Numbered from the stretch's first letter, positions 1 to 7,953 are shown. The stretch: 25,474 bases of DNA from an uncultured Clostridia bacterium (GCA_946618395.1 CAMOLD010000008.1:1-25474), one strand, 5' to 3'. Notes: a model not told the origin generated them from the letters alone. Made by a program: numbers and translations.

Positions 1-89
1 AACTTCCGGTTTGGTCGAATGTGTAAAATTTGAATAACCGTATCTTCAATGTTTTTTCAAATTTTTATACACAAAACAGGAGGTTTGCT

Positions 90-1373
90 ATGGCAAATTA
101 TCAATTTGAAACCCTGCAGGTCCACGCGGGGCAAGAAACGCCCGATCCGGCAACCGACGCCCGGGCGGTTCCCATTTATGCAACGACTTCATACGTTTTT
201 TCAAACTCCGCGCAAGCCGCGGGGCGCTTTGGCCTGACCGAGGGCGGCAACATTTACACGCGCCTGATGAACCCGACCAGCGATGTGTTTGAAAAACGCA
301 TTGCCGCCCTGGAAGGCGGAGCGGCGGCGCTGGCAACGGCTTCCGGCTCGGCGGCAATTACCTATGCAATCCAAAATATTGCAACCGCCGGTGACCACAT
401 TGTTTCTTCCGCCGATCTTTACGGCGGCACCTACAATTTGTTTGCAAATACGCTGAAAGAGCAGGGGCTTTCGGTCACCTTTGTTGACCCGTCCGACCCG
501 CAAAATTTTGCAAAGGCGATTCGCCCAAATACCAAACTGCTTTATGCCGAGACGATGGGCAACCCCAATTCCGACCTGATTGATATTGAGGCGATTGCGG
601 CGGTTGCGCACCAAAACGGCATTCCGCTGATTGTGGACAACACCTTTGCAACGCCGTTTTTGCTCCGCCCGATTGAGCACGGCGCCGATATTGTGGTGCA
701 TTCGGCAACCAAATTTATTGGCGGTCACGGAACGGTGATGGGCGGTGTTGTTGTGGACGGCGGGAAATTCGACTGGACGCAAAACGAGAAGTTCCCGGGC
801 ATTTCCAAACCCAACCCCTCTTATCACGGTGTGGTCTTCTCCCAGGCGTGCGGCAATCTTGCCTATATCGTCAAGCTCCGCACGACGCTGATGCGCGACC
901 AGGGCGCGACCATTTCGCCCTTCAACTCGTTTTTGCTCTTGCAGGGATTGGAAACGCTTTCCTTGCGGTTGGAACGCCATGTGGAGAACGCTTTGAAGGT
1001 GGTGGATTTTTTGAACAATCATCCGCAGGTGGAAAAGGTCAATCACCCGTCGCTGGCAACAGGCAGGCAAAAAGAACTCTATCAAAAATACTTCCCGAAC
1101 GGTGCCGGTTCCATTTTCACCTTTGAAATCAAAGGAACCGCCGAGCAGGCAAAAAAGTTTACCGAAAGTTTGGAGTTGTTCAGTCTGCTTGCCAACGTGG
1201 CCGACGTCAAATCGCTGGTCATTCATCCGGCTTCTACAACGCACTCGCAGTTGAGCGGGGAAGAACTGCTCAAAGTTGGCATCAAGCCCAATACCGTCCG
1301 GCTTTCGATTGGAACAGAACACATCAACGACATTTTGGCAGACCTTGAAAAAGGATTTGCCGCCATTCAATAA
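90..1373 (+). CDS. metY: O-acetylhomoserine sulfhydrylase (PLP-dependent)
   Basis: A protein of 427 residues from the Cys/Met-metabolism PLP enzyme family. Members of this type join O-acetylhomoserine with sulfide to give homocysteine in the cytoplasm. The N-terminal text (FETLQVHAGQ, then PIYATTSYVF) and the length of about 430 are typical of the O-acetylhomoserine branch; cystathionine gamma-synthases are nearer 380. The PLP lysine should be K208 in SATKFIGGHG, preceded by the cofactor aspartate in VDNTFATPF (about residue 183). I chose the ATG at 90 because AGGAGG lies at 78-83 with ideal spacing. An in-frame ATG at 30 has no ribosome site and would add 20 unlike residues. The next gene, cysK, starts 16 bases after the stop, so the two should be cotranscribed. 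O-succinylhomoserine or O-phosphohomoserine specificity cannot be excluded by eye. Confidence 0.93.
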   Translation: MANYQFETLQVHAGQETPDPATDARAVPIYATTSYVFSNSAQAAGRFGLTEGGNIYTRLMNPTSDVFEKRIAALEGGAAALATASGSAAITYAIQNIATAGDHIVSSADLYGGTYNLFANTLKEQGLSVTFVDPSDPQNFAKAIRPNTKLLYAETMGNPNSDLIDIEAIAAVAHQNGIPLIVDNTFATPFLLRPIEHGADIVVHSATKFIGGHGTVMGGVVVDGGKFDWTQNEKFPGISKPNPSYHGVVFSQACGNLAYIVKLRTTLMRDQGATISPFNSFLLLQGLETLSLRLERHVENALKVVDFLNNHPQVEKVNHPSLATGRQKELYQKYFPNGAGSIFTFEIKGTAEQAKKFTESLELFSLLANVADVKSLVIHPASTTHSQLSGEELLKVGIKPNTVRLSIGTEHINDILADLEKGFAAIQ

Positions 1374-1389
1374 AAAGGAGAAAAAGAAT

Positions 1390-2322
1390 ATGGCAAACAT
1401 TTATACTTCGGCAGACCAACTCATTGGCAAAACGCCGCTTTTGGAACTGACGCACATTGAAAAAGAACTGAATTTGAAAGCAAAAATCCTTGCAAAAGTG
1501 GAATATTTTAACCCGGCAGGATCCATCAAGGACCGCATTGCAAAAGCCATGATTGAGGACGCGGAACAATCCGGCAAACTCAAACCGGGTGCCGTGATCA
1601 TTGAGCCGACCTCGGGCAATACCGGCATTGGTCTTGCGGCGGTTGCCGCGGCAAAAGGCTACCGCATTATCATCGTCATGCCCGAAACCATGTCGGTGGA
1701 GCGCCGCCAGCTGATGAAGGCCTACGGCGCCGAGTTGGTGCTTTCGGACGGGACGAAGGGAATGAAGGGCGCTATTGCAAAAGCCGAGGAGCTTGCCGCC
1801 CAAATTCCGGGCAGCTTTATTCCAGGTCAGTTTGTCAATCCGGCAAACCCGGAAATTCACCGCAAGACAACCGGCCCCGAAATTTATGAGGATACCGACG
1901 GCAAGGTGGATATTTTCGTTGCCGGCGTCGGCACCGGTGGAACCATTACCGGAACCGGGGAATATCTCAAATCCAAAAATCCGCAAATCAAGGTTGTTGC
2001 CGTGGAGCCGAAGACCTCTGCCGTTCTTTCCACCGGCGTTGCGGGGCCGCACAAAATTCAGGGCATTGGCGCCGGATTTGTTCCCGAAGTTTTGAACACG
2101 AAAGTTTATGACGAGGTGATTGCCGTTTCCAACGAGGACGCGTTTGCCACCGGAAAATTGATTGGCAAAAAGGAGGGCATTCTGGTTGGGATTTCCTCCG
2201 GCGCGGCGGTTTGGGCTGCCGTTGAATTGGCGAAAAACCCCGAAAATACCGGGAAAAACATTGTTGTCATCCTGCCGGACACCGGCGACCGCTATCTTTC
2301 CACCCCCTTGTTTGCCGATTGA
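1390..2322 (+). CDS. cysK: Cysteine synthase (O-acetylserine sulfhydrylase)
   Basis: A protein of 310 residues, the usual length for CysK. It is a fold-type II PLP enzyme that makes cysteine from O-acetylserine and sulfide. The Schiff-base lysine is K47 in NPAGSIKDR, the substrate loop TSGNTG is at 74-79, and the phosphate-binding loop GTGGTITG and the C-terminal SSGAA cofactor serine are present. The start at 1390 follows an AAGGAG site. Upstream in-frame codons lie inside metY. It sits between metY and an Rrf2 regulator, which supports a dedicated sulfur-assimilation operon supplying both cysteine and homocysteine. No serine acetyltransferase (cysE) is visible in the window. A cystathionine beta-synthase-like role is less likely because there is no CBS extension. 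Confidence 0.95.
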   Translation: MANIYTSADQLIGKTPLLELTHIEKELNLKAKILAKVEYFNPAGSIKDRIAKAMIEDAEQSGKLKPGAVIIEPTSGNTGIGLAAVAAAKGYRIIIVMPETMSVERRQLMKAYGAELVLSDGTKGMKGAIAKAEELAAQIPGSFIPGQFVNPANPEIHRKTTGPEIYEDTDGKVDIFVAGVGTGGTITGTGEYLKSKNPQIKVVAVEPKTSAVLSTGVAGPHKIQGIGAGFVPEVLNTKVYDEVIAVSNEDAFATGKLIGKKEGILVGISSGAAVWAAVELAKNPENTGKNIVVILPDTGDRYLSTPLFAD

Positions 2323-2337
2323 CGGAGGAGCTTTGCA

Positions 2338-2769
2338 ATGAAAATTTCGACCCGCGGAAGATACGCTTTGCGCGTGATGATCGATTTGGCGGAGCATGAC
2401 AACCGGGGCTATTTACCGCTCAAAGAGATTGCCGCAAGGCAGGAGATTTCGCAAAAATATTTAGAGGGAATTATGGCGGATCTTTCCAAAGCCGATCTTT
2501 TGGAGGGATTGCACGGCAAGGGCGGCGGATACCGCCTTGCCCGCGCGCCCGAAAACTATACGGTGGGGGAAATTTTGCGCCTGACCGAGGGCGATCTTGC
2601 GCCGGTTTCCTGCATGGAAAAGGGCGCCGCCCCATGCGCGCTTTCCAACCGCTGTAAAACGCTTCCCATGTGGAAGGACTTTTACCGGCTGGTCAACTCG
2701 TTTTTTGACGGAATTACCCTTGCCGATCTTTCCAAAAACGCCGCTTTTGAGAGCGACTATGTGATTTGA
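2338..2769 (+). CDS. Rrf2-family transcriptional regulator (CymR/IscR-like)
   Basis: A protein of 143 residues with the Rrf2 winged-helix start (MKISTRGRYALRVM) and the recognition region QEISQKYLEGIMADL. The wing GKGGGYRLAR and the dimer helix follow. Cysteines C92, C100 and C106 lie in the loop where IscR, NsrR and related proteins hold a 2Fe-2S or 4Fe-4S cluster. Here the spacing is C-x7-C-x5-C; IscR has C-x5-C-x5-C. The gene follows cysK by 15 bases with a GGAGG site, so it is the third gene of the metY-cysK operon and probably controls it. In Bacillus the cysteine regulator CymR belongs to this family but senses through CysK and lacks the cluster. The cysteines here suggest Fe-S or redox sensing instead or in addition, which is inference. 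No clear terminator follows the stop. Confidence 0.9.
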   Translation: MKISTRGRYALRVMIDLAEHDNRGYLPLKEIAARQEISQKYLEGIMADLSKADLLEGLHGKGGGYRLARAPENYTVGEILRLTEGDLAPVSCMEKGAAPCALSNRCKTLPMWKDFYRLVNSFFDGITLADLSKNAAFESDYVI

Positions 2770-2812
2770 GCGGAAAGTTTTTGGGAAAAGAAATAAAAAT
2801 TTGAAAAATCCC

Positions 2813-2841
2813 TTGCATTTAGTTTGATTATCTGTTATAAT
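2813..2841 (+). promoter_or_regulatory. SigA-type promoter of the SRP RNA
   Basis: TTGCAT (2813-2818) and TATAAT (2836-2841) are separated by exactly 17 bases. The expected start is near 2848-2850, which coincides with the 5' end of the long terminal helix of the SRP RNA. A perfect -10 box suits a highly expressed stable RNA. Confidence 0.85.
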
Positions 2842-2848
2842 ACTATTG

Positions 2849-3164
2849 TGCAGAATCAGACTGCAAAACGAGGCCATACCAGCCGGGGAATTAGCGGAGC
2901 CCTGAACCTGAAACCCGCTGCAGCAGGGGTGGATCCCCCTTTTGAGGAACAAGCTTTTACGAATGAAACGCCTTTTTCGTGTTGAGAAATGGGTCTTGCG
3001 CAATGCGGTTCCGTGAACCATGTCAGGTGGGGAACCAAGCAGCATTAAGCGGAGCGCCGGATGTGCCGCAAGGAAGCCTGTTTTGAGCGAAAATTGCGGA
3101 GCTCGCGTGGAAGTGCGTTTCGATTTTGGGGTGTATGGTCTTGTTTTGCAGTTCGGTTCTGCTG
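2849..3164 (+). ncRNA. ffs (scr): Signal recognition particle RNA, large Firmicutes type with Alu domain
   Basis: This fills the stretch between the Rrf2 gene and dnaX. The helix 8 core is unmistakable: GTCAGGT at 3022-3028, the GGAA tetraloop, then AAGCAGCATTAAGC at 3037-3050. The Alu domain (2884-2940) holds GGGGAA..TAGCGG..GCCCTG, which matches the B. subtilis scRNA pattern. The two ends pair: 2860-2879 with 3133-3152 (10 perfect pairs followed by mixed Watson-Crick and G-U pairs), and 2850-2857 with 3155-3162. It binds Ffh for membrane targeting. The tetraloop stem is GG/CC; the usual stem is CC/GG. The primary transcript is about 315 bases. B. subtilis trims a longer precursor to 271 bases with RNase III, so the mature ends here may lie inside the terminal helix. 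Position just upstream of dnaX is the standard Firmicutes order. Confidence 0.95.
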
Positions 3165-3184
3165 TCAACTTGTTTCGCTTATTT

Positions 3185-3226
3185 GCCAACGGTAGCCTTT
3201 TTCGGAAATCGTTGGCTTTTATTTTG
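3185..3226 (+). terminator. Candidate terminator/attenuator between SRP RNA and dnaX
   Basis: GCCAACG (3185-3191) pairs with CGTTGGC (3210-3216) across an 18-base loop and is followed directly by TTTTATTTT. It would end the SRP RNA, leaving dnaX to read-through transcription, since no promoter is visible between it and the dnaX start 22 bases later. The stem is short and the loop large, so this is tentative. Confidence 0.5.
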
Positions 3227-3247
3227 ATTGTGAACGGAGGGGATTGT

Positions 3248-4867
3248 ATGCATCAGGCGTTTTATCGGAAATGGAGACCGCAGATTTTTGATGATGTTTA
3301 CGGTCAGGAGCATATTACCTCGGTTCTGCGTTACGAGGCAGAACACGGGACTTTCAGTCATGCATATCTCTTCTTTGGTTCGCGCGGAACCGGAAAAACC
3401 ACCTGCGCAAAAATCCTTGCCAAGGTGGTCAACTGCGAGCATCCCGTTGGCGGGAACCCCTGCGGAGAATGCGAAGCCTGCCGCCTGATTGAAACCGGCG
3501 CCACCACCGACATCCTGGAAATGGACGCCGCCTCCAACAACGGCGTGGAAAACATCCGCGACATCCGGGACGAAGTGATTTATGCGCCGAGTGTGCTCAA
3601 ATACCGCGTTTACATCATCGACGAGGTGCACATGCTTTCGGCAAGCGCTTTCAATGCGCTCCTCAAAACGCTGGAAGAGCCGCCCGAACACGTTGTTTTC
3701 ATTCTTGCAACCACAGAATTGCATAAACTTCCGGCAACCATTGTTTCGCGTTGTCAACGCTTTGATTTCCGCCGTATTTCCACCGAACAGTTGATGAAGC
3801 GATTGGAATTCATTGCCGAACAAGAAAATTTGACTCTGGAACCGGACGCCGCGCGTCTTTTGGCAAAACTTGCCCAGGGCGGTATGCGCGATGCGATCTC
3901 GCTTTTGGAGCTTTGCGCCGGGAGCAACCGCACCATTACGCCGGCGGTGGTTGGCGCCGTGGTCGGCGTTACCGGGCGCGACGCGATGCTCAAAACGGTG
4001 GACGCGATTGCAAACGCCGATTTTGACACTCTGTTTGCCCAGGTGGATGAGATTGTTCAATCCTCCAAAGACATTGCAATTTTCTGGCAGGATCTGATTT
4101 CGGTCTACCGGGACATGCTGGTGGTGAAAACCACTTCCGGTGCGGCAAGCTATTTGGATTTGACCGATTATGAGACCAATCAAATTACCTCCGCCGCCGC
4201 AAAGTTTTCAAAGGAAACCCTGCTTTTCCATTGTGAGCTCCTGGAGGACGCGCTTTACGCCATGCAAAAGGCCAACGCCGTCAAGCGCATTGTTGCCGAG
4301 CTGACGCTGGTGCGGATGTGTGATCCGGCGCTGGATACCTCCAACGAGGCCATCCTTTCCCGCATTGCAAAAATTGAGGATTCCATTGCCGTTGGCGTCT
4401 TCACAAGCCCGAAAAAGCCGGAGCCGGCACCTGCGCCCAGCGCTCCGCAACCCGTGCAAACGCCCGCGGAACCGGCAGAGAAGCCGGAACCGGTCGCTCC
4501 TTCCGCGGCAGTTGCCGCGGAAGAGCCGGCACCGCTCGGCAGGCGCGTTTTGCGCCCCTTGCGGCAATGGGCGGAAGTGATCTCGCGCGTGGGATTGAAA
4601 AACGCGATGGTTGCCGGATTTTTGAAGAGCGCACAGGCGTTCACCCTGGAAGACGGGAAGGTTCTTATTCGCTTTTCCACGCCCTTTGCCCGTGATACCG
4701 CCTTTGGCGGAGCCGGCAAAGAGGATTTGCGCGGTGCGCTTTCCACCGTTTTGCGGCGGGAAATTTCCGAAGCGGAACTTTTAAGCGAAATTGTTGCCAG
4801 CAGGGAAAGCGATTTGTTTGATGAAATTTTAGACGCGGCGAATGACGCCGACGATCTTTCCGAATAA
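3248..4867 (+). CDS. dnaX: DNA polymerase III subunit gamma/tau
   Basis: A clamp-loader ATPase of 539 residues (B. subtilis DnaX is 563). Visible are the YRKWRP start, Walker A GSRGTGKT at 44-51, the four-cysteine zinc module C63, C72, C75 and C78, Walker B IIDEVH at 123-128, sensor LATTE, and the arginine-finger SRC at 167-169. After the AAA+ and collar regions comes a Pro/Ala/Glu-rich linker (about residues 390-435), then a C-terminal domain of about 100 residues ending in an acidic tail. The start at 3248 follows GGAGG at 3237-3241. An open frame continues upstream but runs through the SRP RNA and is not coding. The genes ebfC and recR follow closely. I saw no A-AAA-AAG-type slippery run, so a programmed gamma product is not indicated. 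Confidence 0.96.
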   Translation: MHQAFYRKWRPQIFDDVYGQEHITSVLRYEAEHGTFSHAYLFFGSRGTGKTTCAKILAKVVNCEHPVGGNPCGECEACRLIETGATTDILEMDAASNNGVENIRDIRDEVIYAPSVLKYRVYIIDEVHMLSASAFNALLKTLEEPPEHVVFILATTELHKLPATIVSRCQRFDFRRISTEQLMKRLEFIAEQENLTLEPDAARLLAKLAQGGMRDAISLLELCAGSNRTITPAVVGAVVGVTGRDAMLKTVDAIANADFDTLFAQVDEIVQSSKDIAIFWQDLISVYRDMLVVKTTSGAASYLDLTDYETNQITSAAAKFSKETLLFHCELLEDALYAMQKANAVKRIVAELTLVRMCDPALDTSNEAILSRIAKIEDSIAVGVFTSPKKPEPAPAPSAPQPVQTPAEPAEKPEPVAPSAAVAAEEPAPLGRRVLRPLRQWAEVISRVGLKNAMVAGFLKSAQAFTLEDGKVLIRFSTPFARDTAFGGAGKEDLRGALSTVLRREISEAELLSEIVASRESDLFDEILDAANDADDLSE

Positions 4868-4886
4868 GAAAAAGGAGAAACACAAA

Positions 4887-5234
4887 ATGAAAGCAAATAT
4901 TCCGAAGAATGCCGGGGGCGGACAAAATATGCAGGCGCTCCTCCGTCAGGTGCAAAAAGCGCAGGAGGATATGACGGCAAAGCAGGAAGAGCTGGACGCC
5001 AGAGAATATGATATTTCCGCAGGCGGCGGCGTTGTGAACGTCAAAATCAACGGTAAGCGTGAAATTCTTGCCATTGACCTCAAACCGGAAATTGTGGACC
5101 CCGACGATATTGAAACGCTTTCGGATATTCTGGTTGCCGCCGTCAACGAGGCGATCAAGCGCGTGGACGATACCAACAACGCCGAGATGAGCAAGATTAC
5201 CGGACAAATGCCTACCATTCCGGGGTTGATGTGA
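4887..5234 (+). CDS. ebfC (yaaK): YbaB/EbfC family nucleoid-associated protein
   Basis: A small protein of 115 residues with the family pattern: a Gly/Asn-rich N-terminus, an amphipathic helix (NMQALLRQVQKAQEDM), the central sheet SAGGGVVNVKINGKREILAIDL, and a C-terminal helix ending in a MPTIPGLM tail like that of Bacillus YaaK. Homologues form tweezer-like dimers that bind DNA, and the gene sits between dnaX and recR across Firmicutes. The start at 4887 is set by AAAGGAG at 4871-4877; upstream in-frame sequence overlaps the end of dnaX. Its stop overlaps an alternative GTG start of recR, indicating translational coupling. Confidence 0.95.
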   Translation: MKANIPKNAGGGQNMQALLRQVQKAQEDMTAKQEELDAREYDISAGGGVVNVKINGKREILAIDLKPEIVDPDDIETLSDILVAAVNEAIKRVDDTNNAEMSKITGQMPTIPGLM

Positions 5235-5236
5235 TT

Positions 5237-5836
5237 ATGGCGGAATACATTGAATCTTTACAGCGCCTTGCCGAGCAATTCGGGCGGTTGCAGGGCGTTG
5301 GCAGAAAATCGGCAATGCGGATGGCGTTCTCGGTTTTGGAATGGTCGGAGGAAGAGGCGGGAGAGTTTGCGCAGGCTATTTTGGACGCCAAGCAGAAAAT
5401 TCACCTTTGCCCGATTTGCCAGAACATGACCGACCGGGAAATTTGCCCCATTTGTGCCGACCCGGAACGGGACCGCTCGGTGATTTGCGTTGTGACCGAC
5501 GTAAAAACCGTGTTTGCCATGGAGAAAGTGCGCGAATTTTACGGAACCTACCACGTTTTGCACGGACTGATTTCTCCTATCAACGGAATTACCCCCGATC
5601 GCCTGAAAATTAAGGAGCTTTTGGAGCGCGTCAACGGCGGCGAGGTGAAAGAGGTCATCATTGCCACAAACCCGACGGTGGAGGGCGAGGCAACAGCAAT
5701 GTATCTTGCCAAATTGCTCAAACCGTTTGAAGTTCGGGTCACGCGCATTGCCTACGGCATTCCCGTTGGCGCCGATTTGGAATATGCCGATGAAATCACG
5801 CTGAAACACGCGCTGAACGGCAGACGGGACTTTTGA
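5237..5836 (+). CDS. recR: Recombination mediator RecR
   Basis: A protein of 199 residues, the usual length for RecR. It acts with RecO and RecF in loading RecA at gaps. A helix-hairpin-helix (GRLQGVGRKSAMRMAF) covers about residues 16-31. The zinc module is C58, C61, C70 and C73. The Toprim domain begins at VICVVTDVKTV and includes the HGLISPINGITPD loop, and a C-terminal Walker-B-like stretch follows. I prefer the ATG at 5237 because family members start a few residues before the first helix. A GTG at 5231, overlapping the ebfC stop, would add only two residues. Both starts have a weak ribosome site, consistent with coupling to ebfC. Confidence 0.96.
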   Translation: MAEYIESLQRLAEQFGRLQGVGRKSAMRMAFSVLEWSEEEAGEFAQAILDAKQKIHLCPICQNMTDREICPICADPERDRSVICVVTDVKTVFAMEKVREFYGTYHVLHGLISPINGITPDRLKIKELLERVNGGEVKEVIIATNPTVEGEATAMYLAKLLKPFEVRVTRIAYGIPVGADLEYADEITLKHALNGRRDF

Positions 5837-5840
5837 GAAG

Positions 5841-6287
5841 ATGAAGATTGAGATTCGTCCACTTTGCTTAACCGATCGTCCGGTTGTTTTGGAAATGATG
5901 CGCGCTTTTTATGCCTCCCCCGCCGTTTTGAGCAACGGTTCGGAAGAGATTTTTCAAAAGGATATAGACGCCTGTTTGAGCGACAACTCTTTTTTGGAAG
6001 GTTATGCGTTTGTTGATGGCAAAAGCGTTTTAGGGTATGCAATGATTGCAAAAAGCTTTTCCACCGAGTTTGGCAAGCCCTGCGTTTGGATCGAGGACCT
6101 GTATATTTTGGAATCCTGTCGTAGCATGGGCATCGGCGCTTTGTTCTTGCAATATCTCAAAGAGCGGTTCTCGGGGTGCCTTCTCAAATTGGAAGTGGAG
6201 GAGGAAAACGCCGGAGCCATGCGATTTTATCAAAAACATGGTTTTCACGTTTTACCTTATACCGAAATGATTTTGAACACCAAATAA
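5841..6287 (+). CDS. GNAT-family N-acetyltransferase
   Basis: A protein of 148 residues with the GNAT fold order. It has an N-terminal IRPLCLTDRP strand-helix, then a beta-4 strand WIEDLYIL. The acetyl-CoA loop is the R-x-x-G-I-G element in SCRSMGIGALFLQYL (about residues 93-107), and the closing motif is EEENAGAMRFYQKHGF. Substrate unknown. The protein begins four bases after recR and ends at a terminator, so it is the last gene of the dnaX operon. Its ribosome site is weak (GAGAAG), consistent with coupled translation. GNATs with this compact form act on small amines or on protein N-termini; nothing in the sequence selects between these. Confidence 0.85.
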   Translation: MKIEIRPLCLTDRPVVLEMMRAFYASPAVLSNGSEEIFQKDIDACLSDNSFLEGYAFVDGKSVLGYAMIAKSFSTEFGKPCVWIEDLYILESCRSMGIGALFLQYLKERFSGCLLKLEVEEENAGAMRFYQKHGFHVLPYTEMILNTK

Positions 6288-6331
6288 AAAAATCCCGTGG
6301 AAACCGGTGTGTCGGTCCCACGGGATTTTTA
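6288..6331. terminator. Bidirectional intrinsic terminator
   Basis: AAAATCCCGTGG (ending at 6300) pairs with CCACGGGATTTT (from 6318) around a loop of about 17 bases. An A run precedes it and a T run follows, so it can serve both the GNAT gene (plus strand) and the symporter gene (minus strand) that converge here. Confidence 0.88.
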
Positions 6332-6338
6332 TTGGTTT

Positions 6339-7913
6339 TTACTGGATTTCTTCGCTGTCTCCAAGCGAATCGGTGACCTCAACGGTGCGCACCGAATGGT
6401 AGCAGGTGAACATTTCCTCCACCTTTTGGGGCTTGGTTTTTTGCGTAAAGGAACTGACCAGCGGCACAAGCACCAGCCCGCCCAGCATGGCGAATACGCC
6501 GGAATACAGCGAGTTTTTGAAGATGAAGCCGAAGAAAGCGTTTCCGGAAACGTTGATGGCGCCAAGGGAAACCAGAAGTTGGAAAATCTCCATTCCAACG
6601 CCGAAGGCAAAGGAGGTTGCAACCGCCGCCTTGGTGGTCCGCTTTCCGTAAAGGCCGTAGAGGAAGGGGGCAAGGAATGCGCCTGCAAGCGCGCCCCAGG
6701 AAACGCCCATCATTTGCGCAATGAACAAAATTTTGTGGTTTGCCTGAACAATGGCAATGACCGCCGAAATGACGATGAATACCAAAATGAACAGCCGCAT
6801 GATGAGCATTTTCTTCTTTTCGGTAAAGTTCTTTTTGAATACCGGCTCCAAAAAGTCCAGCGTGATGGTGGAGCTACTGGTCAACACCAGGGAAGAAAGC
6901 GTGGACATGGAGGCGGAAAGCACCAGCACAATGACAATGCCGATAAGGATAGGCGGAAGCGTGGAGAGCATTTTGGGAATGATGGCATCAAAACCATCGG
7001 CTTTGACATCCACGTTATAGAGCCGTCCGAAGCCGCCCAGGAAATAGCAACCGCCGGCAACCACAATTGCAAACAGCGTGGAAATGACCGTTCCTTTTTT
7101 GATGGAATCCTCGTTTTTGATGGCATAGAATTTGCCAATCATCTGGGGCAGTCCCCAGGTGCCAAGCGAGGTCAAAAGCACGACGAACAATAGGAACAGG
7201 GGCTCCGGCCCGAAGAAAGAGGCATATTCCCAGCCGCCGTTTTCGCTTGTTGCAAGGGTGGCGGTCGCTTTTTGCAGTCCGCCGTTGTCGTTCAGAACGG
7301 CAAGAACCACGGCAACAATGCCGCCAATCATAATCAAGCCTTGAATGAAATCGTTGATCGCCGTTGCCATATAGCCGCCGATCATGACGTAAACAGCGGT
7401 CAGCGCCGCCATCACGATGACGCAAACCGAATAGTCAACGCCGGCAAATGCCATGGAAAACAGGCGGGAAAGACCGTTGTAAAGCGAGGCGGTATAAGGA
7501 ATCAGGAATACGAAGGTGATGACCGAGGCGACCACTTTGAGCGTTTTGGATTCAAACCGCGCGCCGAAGAAATCCGGCATGGTTTTGCTGGAAAGGTGTT
7601 GGGTCATAATGCGCGTCCGTCTGCCCAGGATGACCCAGGCAAGCAGGGAACCGATAAAGGCGTTTCCCAGCCCGATCCAGGTAGAGGCAAGCCCAAACTG
7701 CCAGCCGAACTGCCCGGCGTAGCCGACGAAGATGACGGCGGAAAAATAGGAAGTCCCGAAGGCGAAGGCGCTGAGCCACGGACCGACCGAGCGTGAGCCG
7801 AGCACAAACCCGGCAACGTTGGCGGCGTGCTTTTTGGAGCGGACGCCGATCCAAATCATGACCGAGAAAAAGACAAGAATTAAAAGGAGAGTAATGATCA
7901 TTGTAGCAGTCAT
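6339..7913 (-). CDS. Sodium:solute symporter (SSS family)
   Basis: An integral membrane protein of 524 residues with about 13 hydrophobic segments, typical of the SSS family (PutP, PanF and relatives). The first helix is followed by GSRSVGPWLSAFAFGTSYFSA, the family hallmark region. The LSASMSTLSSLVLTSSSTI segment corresponds to the PutP region holding sodium-ligand Ser/Thr residues. The motif LPQMIGKFYAIK is also family-like. The start at 7913 has AAAGGA just upstream; a longer frame to 8057 reads through the promoter and the sigK terminator and is not coding. The C-terminus is a soluble tail of about 35 residues (from TQKTKPQKVEEM). Substrate is not evident; proline, pantothenate or another organic solute are all possible. 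It is transcribed alone. Confidence 0.9.
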   Translation of the reverse strand: MTATMIITLLLILVFFSVMIWIGVRSKKHAANVAGFVLGSRSVGPWLSAFAFGTSYFSAVIFVGYAGQFGWQFGLASTWIGLGNAFIGSLLAWVILGRRTRIMTQHLSSKTMPDFFGARFESKTLKVVASVITFVFLIPYTASLYNGLSRLFSMAFAGVDYSVCVIVMAALTAVYVMIGGYMATAINDFIQGLIMIGGIVAVVLAVLNDNGGLQKATATLATSENGGWEYASFFGPEPLFLLFVVLLTSLGTWGLPQMIGKFYAIKNEDSIKKGTVISTLFAIVVAGGCYFLGGFGRLYNVDVKADGFDAIIPKMLSTLPPILIGIVIVLVLSASMSTLSSLVLTSSSTITLDFLEPVFKKNFTEKKKMLIMRLFILVFIVISAVIAIVQANHKILFIAQMMGVSWGALAGAFLAPFLYGLYGKRTTKAAVATSFAFGVGMEIFQLLVSLGAINVSGNAFFGFIFKNSLYSGVFAMLGGLVLVPLVSSFTQKTKPQKVEEMFTCYHSVRTVEVTDSLGDSEEIQ

Positions 7914-7953
7914 AAGAACATTCCTTTGCGCGGAAATTTTATTAACGCTCTCT

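Noticed and set aside
1..89. S-box, T-box or promoter upstream of metY
   Set aside because: Only 89 bases are present. A TAAAAT at 24-29 could be a -10 box, but the -35 would lie at the window edge and does not match, and no riboswitch core is visible.
201..1400. Long open frame on the minus strand opposite metY
   Set aside because: It mirrors a well-supported gene and has no family-like text or ribosome site. Similar long antisense frames over 12119-13783 and 20358-22175 were rejected for the same reason; they arise from codon bias of the real genes.
3020..3247. Upstream extension of dnaX to 3020
   Set aside because: That stretch is the SRP RNA core and its 3' helix. The protein text is not DnaX-like, and the ATG at 3248 has a GGAGG site.
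4383..4500. Possible dnaX frameshift site producing a short gamma form
   Set aside because: I looked for an A-AAA-AAG-type slippery run before or in the proline-rich linker and found only GAAAAAGCC, which does not fit the slip pattern and has no clear following stem.
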